Positions 24,026 to 33,475 of a DNA stretch of 64,000 bases are shown in pieces. The position numbers and the translations under genes are program-made. How positions within the stretch are numbered: the first letter of the stretch is position 1; every line of letters begins with the position of its first letter. The notes beneath the pieces were generated by a model. The model searched no databases and was not told the origin of the DNA. It worked only from the letters and a program-made list of their open reading frames with translations. The stretch spans positions 1,489,001 to 1,553,000 of the forward strand of contig CP019636.1 in NCBI GenBank assembly GCA_002163975.1. The letters are read 5' to 3'. The stretch is from Nostocales cyanobacterium HT-58-2. Its GTDB lineage: Bacteria > Cyanobacteriota > Cyanobacteriia > Cyanobacteriales > Nostocaceae.

Positions 24026-25528
24026 ATGACCGCAACTACATCATCTGCCAACCTACCTGTTTTGGAAGAGTTGAGGACAGGATTACCAAATATTTGTGGT
24101 TGGGAGGCAAAAATTCGTTCAGTGGTTCAACACAATGACCCCGTATTTTTGAACACCACAAATCTCTGCTTAGAAAATATCACATCTGGGTTTGCTTGCG
24201 CCCTCCATATGCATCAACCCACTATTCCTGCGGGTGTTGATGGGGAACTCATCAGCAATCTCCAGTATATGTTTGAACATCCTCATGAAGGAGATAATCA
24301 CAATGCAGAACCATTTGCCTGGTGTTATAGCCGCATGGGAGATTTTATTCCCCAACTGATATCCGAAGGTTGCAATCCGCGGATTATGCTTGATTATTCA
24401 GGTAATTTATTGTGGGGATTACGACAAATAGGACGGGAAGATATCCTCAACAACCTTAAGCGCATAACCTGTGATCCTCAATATCAGCCGTATGTTGAAT
24501 GGCTGGGAACAATGTGGAGTCATGCAGTTATTCCTTCTACGCCTATTCCCGACATTAAACTTCATATTCAAGCGTGGCAACATCACTTCGCAGCCATTTT
24601 TGGCTATGATGCCCTAAAGCGAGTGAAGGGTTTTTCTCCCCCAGAAATGCACTTACCCAATCACCCAGATACACTGTTTGAATATATAAAAGCTTTGAAG
24701 GAATGCGGCTATCGTTGGCTTATGGTGCAAGAACATTCGGTAGAACGTCTCGATGGTTCTGCATTACGCCATGACGACCAATATATCCCAAACTGTCTAG
24801 TTGCCCGCAATTCTAAGGGAGAAACAATCAGCATTACAGCCTTAATAAAAACTCAAGGTTCTGATACAAAATTAGTAGCTCAGATGCAGCCTTATTTTGA
24901 GGCAAAAGGAAGGGGTCAGCAGCAAATTGGAAATGTAACAATTCCCTCTTTAGTCACCCAAATTGCTGATGGGGAAAATGGGGGCGTGATGATGAATGAA
25001 TATCCCCGTGATTTGTTTAGGGTGTATCATGAAATTCGCGACTCAGGAAACAACCACTCAGGAGTCGTTGCACTCAATGGTACAGAATATTTAGAATTGA
25101 TTGAGGCTGCTGGTGTAAATCCTAATGATTATCCGGTCTGTCAAGCTGTGCAGCAACACAAAATTTGGCAGCGAGTAGACCCACAAAAAGCAACGCCAGA
25201 AGCCGTAGAAAAAGCAATAGCAGAATTAAAAGAAACAGACGATCAATTCCATATGGATGGTGCTTCTTGGACGAACCATTTAAGTTGGGTTCAAGGCTAC
25301 GAAAATGTCTTAGATCCAATGAAGAAATTCAGCGTTTTGTTCCACAAAAAATATGATAGATTAGTACAGCAAAACCCTTTAGTAACACAGAGTTCTCACT
25401 ATCAAAAAGCATTGCTATATAACTTGTTATTACAAACGAGTTGTTTTCGATACTGGGGACAAGGCATTTGGACTGATTATGCTTGTGAACTTTATCGACG
25501 AGGTGAAGCGCTCTTAGAAGTCAGCTAG
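24026..25528 (+). CDS. Glycoside hydrolase family 57 protein
   Basis: 500 residues from the ATG at 24026; a GTG/ATG at 24017 would add three. GH57 features are SGFACALHMHQPT near the N-terminus, then RIMLDYSGNLLWGLRQ and a C-terminal helical part rich in Trp/Tyr. GH57 enzymes are amylases, branching enzymes or 4-alpha-glucanotransferases acting on starch/glycogen-type glucans. Which activity applies is not clear. No signal peptide is seen, so it probably works on cytosolic glycogen. Confidence 0.82.
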   Translation: MTATTSSANLPVLEELRTGLPNICGWEAKIRSVVQHNDPVFLNTTNLCLENITSGFACALHMHQPTIPAGVDGELISNLQYMFEHPHEGDNHNAEPFAWCYSRMGDFIPQLISEGCNPRIMLDYSGNLLWGLRQIGREDILNNLKRITCDPQYQPYVEWLGTMWSHAVIPSTPIPDIKLHIQAWQHHFAAIFGYDALKRVKGFSPPEMHLPNHPDTLFEYIKALKECGYRWLMVQEHSVERLDGSALRHDDQYIPNCLVARNSKGETISITALIKTQGSDTKLVAQMQPYFEAKGRGQQQIGNVTIPSLVTQIADGENGGVMMNEYPRDLFRVYHEIRDSGNNHSGVVALNGTEYLELIEAAGVNPNDYPVCQAVQQHKIWQRVDPQKATPEAVEKAIAELKETDDQFHMDGASWTNHLSWVQGYENVLDPMKKFSVLFHKKYDRLVQQNPLVTQSSHYQKALLYNLLLQTSCFRYWGQGIWTDYACELYRRGEALLEVS

Positions 25529-25698
25529 GCTAAATATCTCGAGATAGTAACTGGTCGCAGGTTATGATTCATCCTAGACTTCACTTATACTTGGGTTGAG
25601 GCGGCTTGGGAAGAGTTTTTGACTTCTGCAGAACCTCATGACTACAGATTGGGGAATTGCCTGGGCTGTTCATGACACGTTAATATTAAACATTCTGT

Positions 25699-26751
25699 AT
25701 GTCTGCTCAACTTCAATCCATGCGACAGGTTTGTGTTCTCCCCTTAATTGCCGTCTCCTTAAGTATTGCTTCCTGCGCTGCCGATAGTCAAAACATTGCT
25801 AATGTTTCCCTGGTTGGAGCTGGGGCAACTTTTCCTGCACCTTTGTACCAGCGCTGGTTTATAGCTTATAACCAGCAAAATCCCAATGTGAAAATTAGCT
25901 ATCAATCCATAGGAAGCAGCGCGGGAGTAACACAACTCATCAACGGTACTGTGGACTTTGCAGCAAGCGATGTGGCGATTACACATGAACAAGCAGCTCA
26001 GGTTAAACGAGGTGTGATCGCTTTACCGATGACTGCTGGTTGTGTGGTGTTGGCTTACAACCTGCCCAATTTAACATCTACGCTGAGGTTACCACGTGAA
26101 GTCTACACGGATATCTTTTTAGGAAAAATTACCAAGTGGAATGACCCTAGAATAGCAGCAGCTAATCCAGGGGTAAATTTGCCCAATTTATCGATTATGG
26201 TCACTCGCCGGGCTGATGGTAGTGGTACTACGAGTGTGTTGACCCAACACCTGAGTGCTATCAGTCCAGAATGGAAAAGTAAAGTTGGCAGTGGTAAAAG
26301 TGTAGCCTGGCCAAGAGGAATTGGTGCGCAGGGTAATGAAGGCGTGACTGCAATGATTCAGCAGTTCCAGGGAGCTATCGGTTATGTAGAATATGCCTAC
26401 GCCGCACAAAATAAACTACCAATGGCTGCTTTAGAAAATAAATCTGGTAATTACATCACGCCGACACCAGAATCAGCTTCTAGAACATTGACTCAAGTGA
26501 AATTACCAGATAATGACTTAATTGCTTTCATCAGCGATCCTGCAGATGCTCAGTCTTACCCCATCGTCACTTACACCTGGCTTCTCATCTATAACCAATA
26601 TCAAGACCCGGTCAAAGCCAGAGCTATGAAAAACATAGTTGACTGGGCTTTAACTGAGGGACAAAAATACAGTCTGGAACTAGGATATATTCCTCTGTCT
26701 AAACAAGTTGTGGATAAAGCCAAGTCTACTGCACAGAGGATTGTCAATTGA
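25699..26751 (+). CDS. pstS: Phosphate ABC transporter substrate-binding protein
   Basis: 350 residues. A hydrophobic signal ends in SIASC, a lipobox, so it is probably a lipoprotein; an internal ATG at 25720 is an alternative start. The mature part is PstS-like: VGAGATFPAPLYQRWF, SYQSIGSSAGVTQL, VDFAASDVAI, and the phosphate loop RADGSGTT. Usually pstS precedes pstCAB; here it is alone, with a kelch-type gene downstream on the other strand. It may supply a separate high-affinity binding protein to a Pst system elsewhere. Confidence 0.92.
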   Translation: MSAQLQSMRQVCVLPLIAVSLSIASCAADSQNIANVSLVGAGATFPAPLYQRWFIAYNQQNPNVKISYQSIGSSAGVTQLINGTVDFAASDVAITHEQAAQVKRGVIALPMTAGCVVLAYNLPNLTSTLRLPREVYTDIFLGKITKWNDPRIAAANPGVNLPNLSIMVTRRADGSGTTSVLTQHLSAISPEWKSKVGSGKSVAWPRGIGAQGNEGVTAMIQQFQGAIGYVEYAYAAQNKLPMAALENKSGNYITPTPESASRTLTQVKLPDNDLIAFISDPADAQSYPIVTYTWLLIYNQYQDPVKARAMKNIVDWALTEGQKYSLELGYIPLSKQVVDKAKSTAQRIVN

Positions 26752-26964
26752 CTTTATCCCAGCGCCATCTGTTGGGTTTGTGGGTATGGCGACTGTGATT
26801 CACATCTGGAATATGGGCGATCGCACCTCCAGATTTTCTTCCTTAAGCCGCCTAATTTGTACACAGTGACTCTGCTTATTCCAGCACCGTCACGTCATCT
26901 TTTCCTGCTTCTCTGGTGAATAGCCGTATTTCCGCAACAAGCGCTTGACTAATCGTCGCAGGTT

Positions 26965-29418
26965 TTATGTCAGATGTATCCACGTTGCAATTGAAGGAAC
27001 TCCGTTAGTGTCTATCAAGAAAAGCATATACCAACCCGGAGGCGCTAAGTTAGGGTTCTGAGTCACTACTACTTGAATTGAACCAGCACCTTGGGAAACA
27101 ATATCGAGATCAACTAAACGTTGTCCATTGTCAAATGCATGGGTCGTTACCCCATTTTTTACGATGCTTACCCAGCGGATGTTTCCAGCTTGTGGCGATT
27201 GGATGGTGAGGGTTTGACCGTATTTCCACTCCGTTGGTGCTTGATTAATAACTGGACGTGAACCCTTGAACAAATATGGTGGGCTGAAAACTTCTAGCCG
27301 CATTTCCTCTTCTGGATCAGGTGGCTCCCAAGTGACTGACTTACCACCATCGGGATTACCGCCAGCAGCCACGACTCTGCCGTCTGGAAGCAATACTGCT
27401 GTGGAATGATACAGGCGAGGAACGGTCGCAGCAGCCATGAGATGCCATGTGTCAGTGGCTGGGTCGTAAATTTCTGCTTGCAGCCTTGCTAATGGTTCAT
27501 CCTCTTGTTTGAGAGAGCCTCCAGTGACGAAAACAGTATGATCTGGTAGTAAAACAGCATTCAAATGTAGACGAGGAAGTAGCAATGGAGCTGCCTCAAC
27601 GTAAGTAGGATTTGCTGCCTTCAAATCCACAATACTCACTTTGTCAGTCGCGTCTCTCTTATCGGGCTTCCCAACTGGTCCACCACCAATGATCATCACT
27701 TTCTGATCCTGTGCTGGGGGTAAAATCACACTTGCAGATTGATTGCGAAAAACAGGATCTAGAAGGTCTGGGACAGGCTTTGTTTGAACTGGGTTTTTTG
27801 TTAAATTGATGATGCTAGGTTCCACTTGAAGCGCGTCATCCATGCGACCACCAGAGAAAAAGACTCTCCCGTCTGCTAAGAGAAACAGGTGAGCATAAAA
27901 TGGCAAGCCAGGAAAACCTTCTTGAAAATGAAGTTGTTGCCAGGTATTAGTTGTCGCTGAGTAAATTTCTAAAGCTTGATTATGATTGTTTCCTGTTTCG
28001 TCCAACCCAGTGGTAGCAAGAATACGACCATCACCGAGGGTAATTAATGTCGGATACCAGCGACCATGTGCCATTTTTTTGACAAAAGACCACTGCTCGG
28101 TGTTTGGATCAAAAACAGTAGCATCAGCCCGACCCTTAAACTTGTTGTAGCCTATTGTACCGCCAGCTGAAAGCAGGCGACCATCTGGTAGAAAGGAGTC
28201 CCCACCGCAAAAAAAGTCGAAGGGTCGTCCTGTTCCATCACGGAGTGTTTTAGGATGGAAAAAGTTGGGATTTCCAGGACCAGGTGGCACTGATGGGTCC
28301 CAAACAACACTTGTAAAAATGCCTTTAGCTTCATTACCAAAATCGGGACTCGCAAAGCGTGTGGCACTGCTACCAGACCCGGCGAAGAAAAGCACCTTGC
28401 CTGTAGGTAGCAAAGCTGTATGTACCGCCAAAACACCAGAGTGGAAAGGTAACAGTTCCCACTTGCCTTCTCTAACAGGATCATCGTCGAGGTCGAGCAC
28501 TTCATAAAACCCTGCGTTTTGGTTTGGTGGGTTATCCACCATAAATGTAAACAGCTTATGTTTACCGTTTATTTGAGTGAGTGCAATCCCACCACCTTGG
28601 TTTTCCCATGAAAACCAATTTGGTACTCCCAGCCAATGACCCCAATTTTCTTCAGCTATCACCCCGTCAATGCTAAGATTTTCACCGATTTTGTAGAAAG
28701 CTTGGTTTTGACCGACCGCATTATCGATTTGAAAGATAATCAAATCAAGGACACCCCGATTTTCCAAATCGGCAACAGCAACTCCAGCACCCTGATTTTC
28801 CCACGAAAACCACTCAGGTACTTGCTTCCACTCGCTCCAACCACCAGTAACATTACCATTTGCATCTAGGCTTTTGCCAATTCGGTAAAATGCTTGGTTT
28901 ATTCCGTCCGGATTATCGATCATGAAGACAATGAGTTCAGGTCTTCCATCTTTGTCCAGATCAGCGATCGCAATGCTTCCATCTTGATTCTCAAAAGAAA
29001 ACCAGTCTGGTATCTGAATCCAATCACTCCAACCACCCGTCACATTGCCATTAGCATCAAGTTTTTTGCCGATTTTGTAATAGCCTTGATTCTTGCCTGG
29101 AGGGTTGTCAATCATGAAGACAATCAGTTCAGGTTGGTTGTCCCCATCCAAATCAGCAACTGCCAGATCCGCGCCTTGGTTTTCCCAAGAAAACCAATCA
29201 GGAATTTGTATCCAGTTACCCCAACCCCCAGTCACTTTGCCATCTGGATTAAGATTTTTACCGACTTTGTAAAAAGCTTGATTTTTTCCTTGAGGATTGT
29301 CTACCCTCAGCACTATTAAATCTTGTTGCCCGTTGTTATCCAGATCGCTGACTGCAATGCCGGCACCTTGATTTTCAAAGGAAATCCAGTCAGGAATGTT
29401 AATAAATTCGTTTGCCAT
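26965..29418 (-). CDS. Galactose oxidase/kelch-like copper-radical oxidase candidate with FG-GAP-like repeats
   Basis: 817 residues. Residues 1-310 hold five repeats of about 53 residues (WFSWENQGAxxAVADLDxDxxPELIVFxIDNPxGKNQxFYKIGK), FG-GAP/VCBS-like with acidic DLDxD loops. Residues about 320-700 are kelch repeats as in galactose/glyoxal oxidase (AA5). The C-terminus is the early-set domain (DUF1929). All copper-site residues have candidates: Cys404 (FCGGD), Tyr455 (GRWYPT), Tyr670-His671 (RLYHST) and His760 (TTHAFDNGQ). The enzyme would oxidise an alcohol or aldehyde with O2 to give H2O2. No signal peptide is seen, which is odd for this family. Confidence 0.85.
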   Translation of the reverse strand: MANEFINIPDWISFENQGAGIAVSDLDNNGQQDLIVLRVDNPQGKNQAFYKVGKNLNPDGKVTGGWGNWIQIPDWFSWENQGADLAVADLDGDNQPELIVFMIDNPPGKNQGYYKIGKKLDANGNVTGGWSDWIQIPDWFSFENQDGSIAIADLDKDGRPELIVFMIDNPDGINQAFYRIGKSLDANGNVTGGWSEWKQVPEWFSWENQGAGVAVADLENRGVLDLIIFQIDNAVGQNQAFYKIGENLSIDGVIAEENWGHWLGVPNWFSWENQGGGIALTQINGKHKLFTFMVDNPPNQNAGFYEVLDLDDDPVREGKWELLPFHSGVLAVHTALLPTGKVLFFAGSGSSATRFASPDFGNEAKGIFTSVVWDPSVPPGPGNPNFFHPKTLRDGTGRPFDFFCGGDSFLPDGRLLSAGGTIGYNKFKGRADATVFDPNTEQWSFVKKMAHGRWYPTLITLGDGRILATTGLDETGNNHNQALEIYSATTNTWQQLHFQEGFPGLPFYAHLFLLADGRVFFSGGRMDDALQVEPSIINLTKNPVQTKPVPDLLDPVFRNQSASVILPPAQDQKVMIIGGGPVGKPDKRDATDKVSIVDLKAANPTYVEAAPLLLPRLHLNAVLLPDHTVFVTGGSLKQEDEPLARLQAEIYDPATDTWHLMAAATVPRLYHSTAVLLPDGRVVAAGGNPDGGKSVTWEPPDPEEEMRLEVFSPPYLFKGSRPVINQAPTEWKYGQTLTIQSPQAGNIRWVSIVKNGVTTHAFDNGQRLVDLDIVSQGAGSIQVVVTQNPNLAPPGWYMLFLIDTNGVPSIATWIHLT

Positions 29419-29849
29419 AACTGAGCCATCTCTGTAGTTTTTAAAACTTCTACATTAAGCTTGCAGAGCTTTCCTCCTTAAATAGGTGCCAGTAAAATCA
29501 ACTCACGCACGTGGTAGTGTTATAGACGTGTTGATTTACTTCTCAAATTCTTGTTGTCAAGCGTTTTATTTTTGGCTTTTCAATAGATTTGTAACAGAAT
29601 ATACCCAATATCGAAAATATTTAGCGATGACCATATCATGTGCTAAAGCTCCTGCCAAAGTAGATTTTCCTGAAGAAGTAATTGGTGATTGGGTAGGAGA
29701 ACAGCTAGAACGACCAAAACAGGGAGAATATGAAACTACGGAGCCGCTATTTTGACCAAAAATATGGGATACAAGCCTCGCCCTTCTAGGGCGACTTTTG
29801 ATACAATAGAATGACATATCTGCTCGATTCAAATGCCATATTTCAGGTC
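29419..29849. other. Gap between oxidase and glmS genes with 66-bp repeat
   Basis: Contains an unrecognised short frame (ATG 29627 to TGA 29755; 42 codons ending EYETTEPLF) that runs into the 66-bp repeat, a GTA-N8-TAC match at 29591-29604 (possibly chance), and the repeat at 29750-29815. The glmS terminator follows. Confidence 0.45.
29750..29815. repeat. 66-bp repeat, copy 1 (hairpin-containing)
   Basis: Identical over 66 bp to 56045-56110. It contains the hairpin CGCCCTTCTAGGGCG and, beyond it, TTGATACAATAGAATGAC. The shape (short hairpin-bearing end, no gene) recalls stand-alone ends of IS200/IS605-type elements, but that is an inference. Confidence 0.8.
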
Positions 29850-29854
29850 TCTAT

Positions 29855-29896
29855 AAAAAATCTCCAGTGGATGGTTGCATACTCACCTACTGGAGA
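29855..29896 (-). terminator. Intrinsic terminator of glmS
   Basis: On the minus strand TCTCCAGT and ACTGGAGA form an 8-bp stem around a 20-nt loop with further internal pairing, followed by TTTTTT (29860-29855). It lies about 75 bp after the glmS stop. Confidence 0.8.
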
Positions 29897-29969
29897 AATG
29901 ATCTAACTTTTTTGTCTACTTTCCAGCTTTTTTGTTTTTCTACATAAATCTTTTTTAGCTGAAATTATA

Positions 29970-31901
29970 TTATTCCACCGTTACAGACTTCGCCAAATTC
30001 CTTGGCTGATCTACATCCAAACCACGAAGCGCGGCAATGTGATAAGCCAGTAATTGCAGGGGAATGACTGTAAGAATTGGCGAAAGCAATTCATCAACTT
30101 TGGAAACTGGAATAAAGTCGTTGAAAATTTCCGCTGCTTCTCCATGATGAAATGGAGTCACTCCAATTAAGCGAGAATCACGGGCTTTGGCTTCCTGGGC
30201 GTTAGAAATCACTTTTTCGTAAACACTTCCAGGCATGGCGATCGCCACAACTGGAACTTTTGCATCCAATAGAGCAATTGGTCCATGCTTCATTTCTCCA
30301 GCCGGATATCCTTCTGCATGAATGTAGCTAATTTCCTTTAATTTCAATGCCCCTTCTAAGGCTATAGGGTAGTTAATTCCTCTTCCTAAAAAGATGAAAT
30401 CTTTGGTTTCTGCAAAGTTATGAGCCAATTGCTCAATAGATTTTTCTTGACTTTCTAAAGTTGCCTCAATTTCGCCCGGAATTTGACGCAATCCATTAAT
30501 AATTTCCTGTAATTTTGTTTGAGAAATTGCCTGACGAAGATATGCTAAATCCAACGCCAATGCGTAAAATGCCATTAGTTGGGCAATAAAAGTTTTTGTC
30601 GCCGCGACTCCAATTTCAATTCCCGCAAGAGTATTGATAATATGAGGTACCATGTGACCCAAGGTACTTTCTGGGCGATTGGTAATTCCCAATAGTCGCG
30701 CTTTATACTTTGTGTCTTTATCTTGGCGGCGTTCTTTTTCCATCGCCAAAGCTGCTAGAGTATCGGCAGTTTCCCCAGATTGTGTCACCCCAATAGTCAA
30801 GGTATTTGCTGTCAGAGGTGTTGGTGCATAACGAAATTCTGAAGCATAATGCACCTGAGTAGGAATTCCTGCCAGTTGTTCTAGTAAATATTTACCCACT
30901 ATTGCTGCGTGCCAACTTGTACCGCAAGCAACAATTTGAATTTGTTCTAAGTCAGTATAAATCTCTCCAGGCAAACCAAGCTTCACTGGAGAATTGGTAG
31001 AATCTCCTGCACTCCAATCTGCATTGAAATAAGCATCCAAGCAAGCCCGTACGACTCCTGGTTGCTCATAGATTTCCTTGAGCATAAAGTGCTTGAATCC
31101 CTGCTTTTCCACCATAGTGGGATTCAAGTTGAGCAAGCGGGGTTGTTTTTTCAACCTTTCACCAGCCGAGTTGTAAACCTCAACACCCAGAGGTGTCAGG
31201 CGTGCCAATTCCCCATTATCTAGAGGTAACACCGCACGGGTATGAGAAATAATCGCTGGTGTGTCGGAAGCGCAGAAAAATTCCCCTTGCCCAAAACCAA
31301 TCACTATAGGTGCTTGTTGTCGGACAACAATGAGTTCATCGGGGTAGTCAGCACAAATGATTGCGATCGCAAATGCTCCCCTGAGTTTATGGACAGCCTG
31401 GCGAACAGCCTCAAGCAAAGGAGAAGGGGAAAAAGCGATGCTCCCAAAGGGAGCCACCCCAGGGGTGATCGCGGAACTAGGGGAGTGCTTCAAAAATTCA
31501 GCTATCAGGTGGGGAATCACCTCGACATCCGTCTCAGAACGAAACTGGTATCCCTTCTGTTTCAATTCCTCGCGCAACTCGCTGTAGTTTTCAATAATCC
31601 CATTTACGACAACTGCGATTCGCAGATCCGCATCCATGTGAGGATGAGCGTTGTACTCTTCTGGTTTACCATGAGTTGCCCAGCGAGTGTGACCAATACC
31701 AATTTGAGCAGGAGTTTCTACTTGTTCCAGCTTAGAGCGCAGGTTGTAAAGTTTACCTTTTGCTCGGACACAGTTTACTTCACCTTCCCATATCGTCGCG
31801 ATTCCTGCAGAATCGTAGCCCCGATACTCCAGTTTTTCTAGCCCAGATAGCAAAATTTCCGTTGCTGCTTGAGTTCCAATATAGCCAACAATACCGCACA
31901 T
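29970..31901 (-). CDS. glmS: Glutamine--fructose-6-phosphate aminotransferase
   Basis: 643 residues. It makes glucosamine-6-phosphate from fructose-6-phosphate and glutamine, for peptidoglycan and lipid A. The N-terminal glutaminase domain starts at Cys2 (MCGIVGYIG) with GHTRWATHG. Two SIS domains follow (CGTSWHAAIVGKYLLE, SQSGETADTLAAL), and the C-terminus is DQPRNLAKSVTVE. It is somewhat longer than usual: residues about 139-162 (HSPSSAITPGVAPFGSIAF and on) look like an in-frame low-complexity insertion in the glutaminase domain. A strong terminator follows. Confidence 0.96.
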   Translation of the reverse strand: MCGIVGYIGTQAATEILLSGLEKLEYRGYDSAGIATIWEGEVNCVRAKGKLYNLRSKLEQVETPAQIGIGHTRWATHGKPEEYNAHPHMDADLRIAVVVNGIIENYSELREELKQKGYQFRSETDVEVIPHLIAEFLKHSPSSAITPGVAPFGSIAFSPSPLLEAVRQAVHKLRGAFAIAIICADYPDELIVVRQQAPIVIGFGQGEFFCASDTPAIISHTRAVLPLDNGELARLTPLGVEVYNSAGERLKKQPRLLNLNPTMVEKQGFKHFMLKEIYEQPGVVRACLDAYFNADWSAGDSTNSPVKLGLPGEIYTDLEQIQIVACGTSWHAAIVGKYLLEQLAGIPTQVHYASEFRYAPTPLTANTLTIGVTQSGETADTLAALAMEKERRQDKDTKYKARLLGITNRPESTLGHMVPHIINTLAGIEIGVAATKTFIAQLMAFYALALDLAYLRQAISQTKLQEIINGLRQIPGEIEATLESQEKSIEQLAHNFAETKDFIFLGRGINYPIALEGALKLKEISYIHAEGYPAGEMKHGPIALLDAKVPVVAIAMPGSVYEKVISNAQEAKARDSRLIGVTPFHHGEAAEIFNDFIPVSKVDELLSPILTVIPLQLLAYHIAALRGLDVDQPRNLAKSVTVE

Positions 31902-32214
31902 AACTCACACCAATTTTTGTATAGGACTAAACTTCAGTATAGTTGTAAGCACAAAGATGGCATTTTGGCAAAAAAACAGTCTTGCCTGAATTATTAAAGT
32001 CATCACAGCATGAATGAAGCCTACCAGTGCGAGTTACGAGATATAATTTTATTCAGTGTTGAAAATTATTTCAAAATTTTACAATAAGTTAAGAGTACAA
32101 ATAATATTTTAGGCTGGACGTTGCTCACCATTTTTGCAAATGGTAGGTAATGCCCAGCCTCCACTTCTAAAAGTGCTTGCTATCGAGATAATTAATTGTG
32201 AGCCGAAGCAAAAA
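31902..32214. other. Gap between glmS and psaC with large hairpin
   Basis: 313 bp. It holds an extended hairpin at 32111-32160: AGGCTGG/CCAGCCT outside, ACCATTT/AAATGGT inside. It lies about 55 bp after the psaC stop. No T-run follows on the minus strand, so it is a T-less terminator or stabilising structure. Confidence 0.55.
32111..32160 (-). terminator. Two-tier hairpin downstream of psaC
   Basis: Outer 7-bp stem AGGCTGG/CCAGCCT and inner 7-bp stem ACCATTT/AAATGGT with a 4-nt loop. The GGGCATTACCTACC part resembles GGGCAATGCCTACC at 52257-52270, so it may belong to a repeat family. It is placed where psaC mRNA would end. Confidence 0.5.

Positions 32215-33475
<1,261 letters not shown>

Noticed and set aside
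29591..29604. GTA-N8-TAC match as an NtcA site
   Set aside because: Such a six-base match is expected by chance several times in this window, and the frame after it is not a supported gene.
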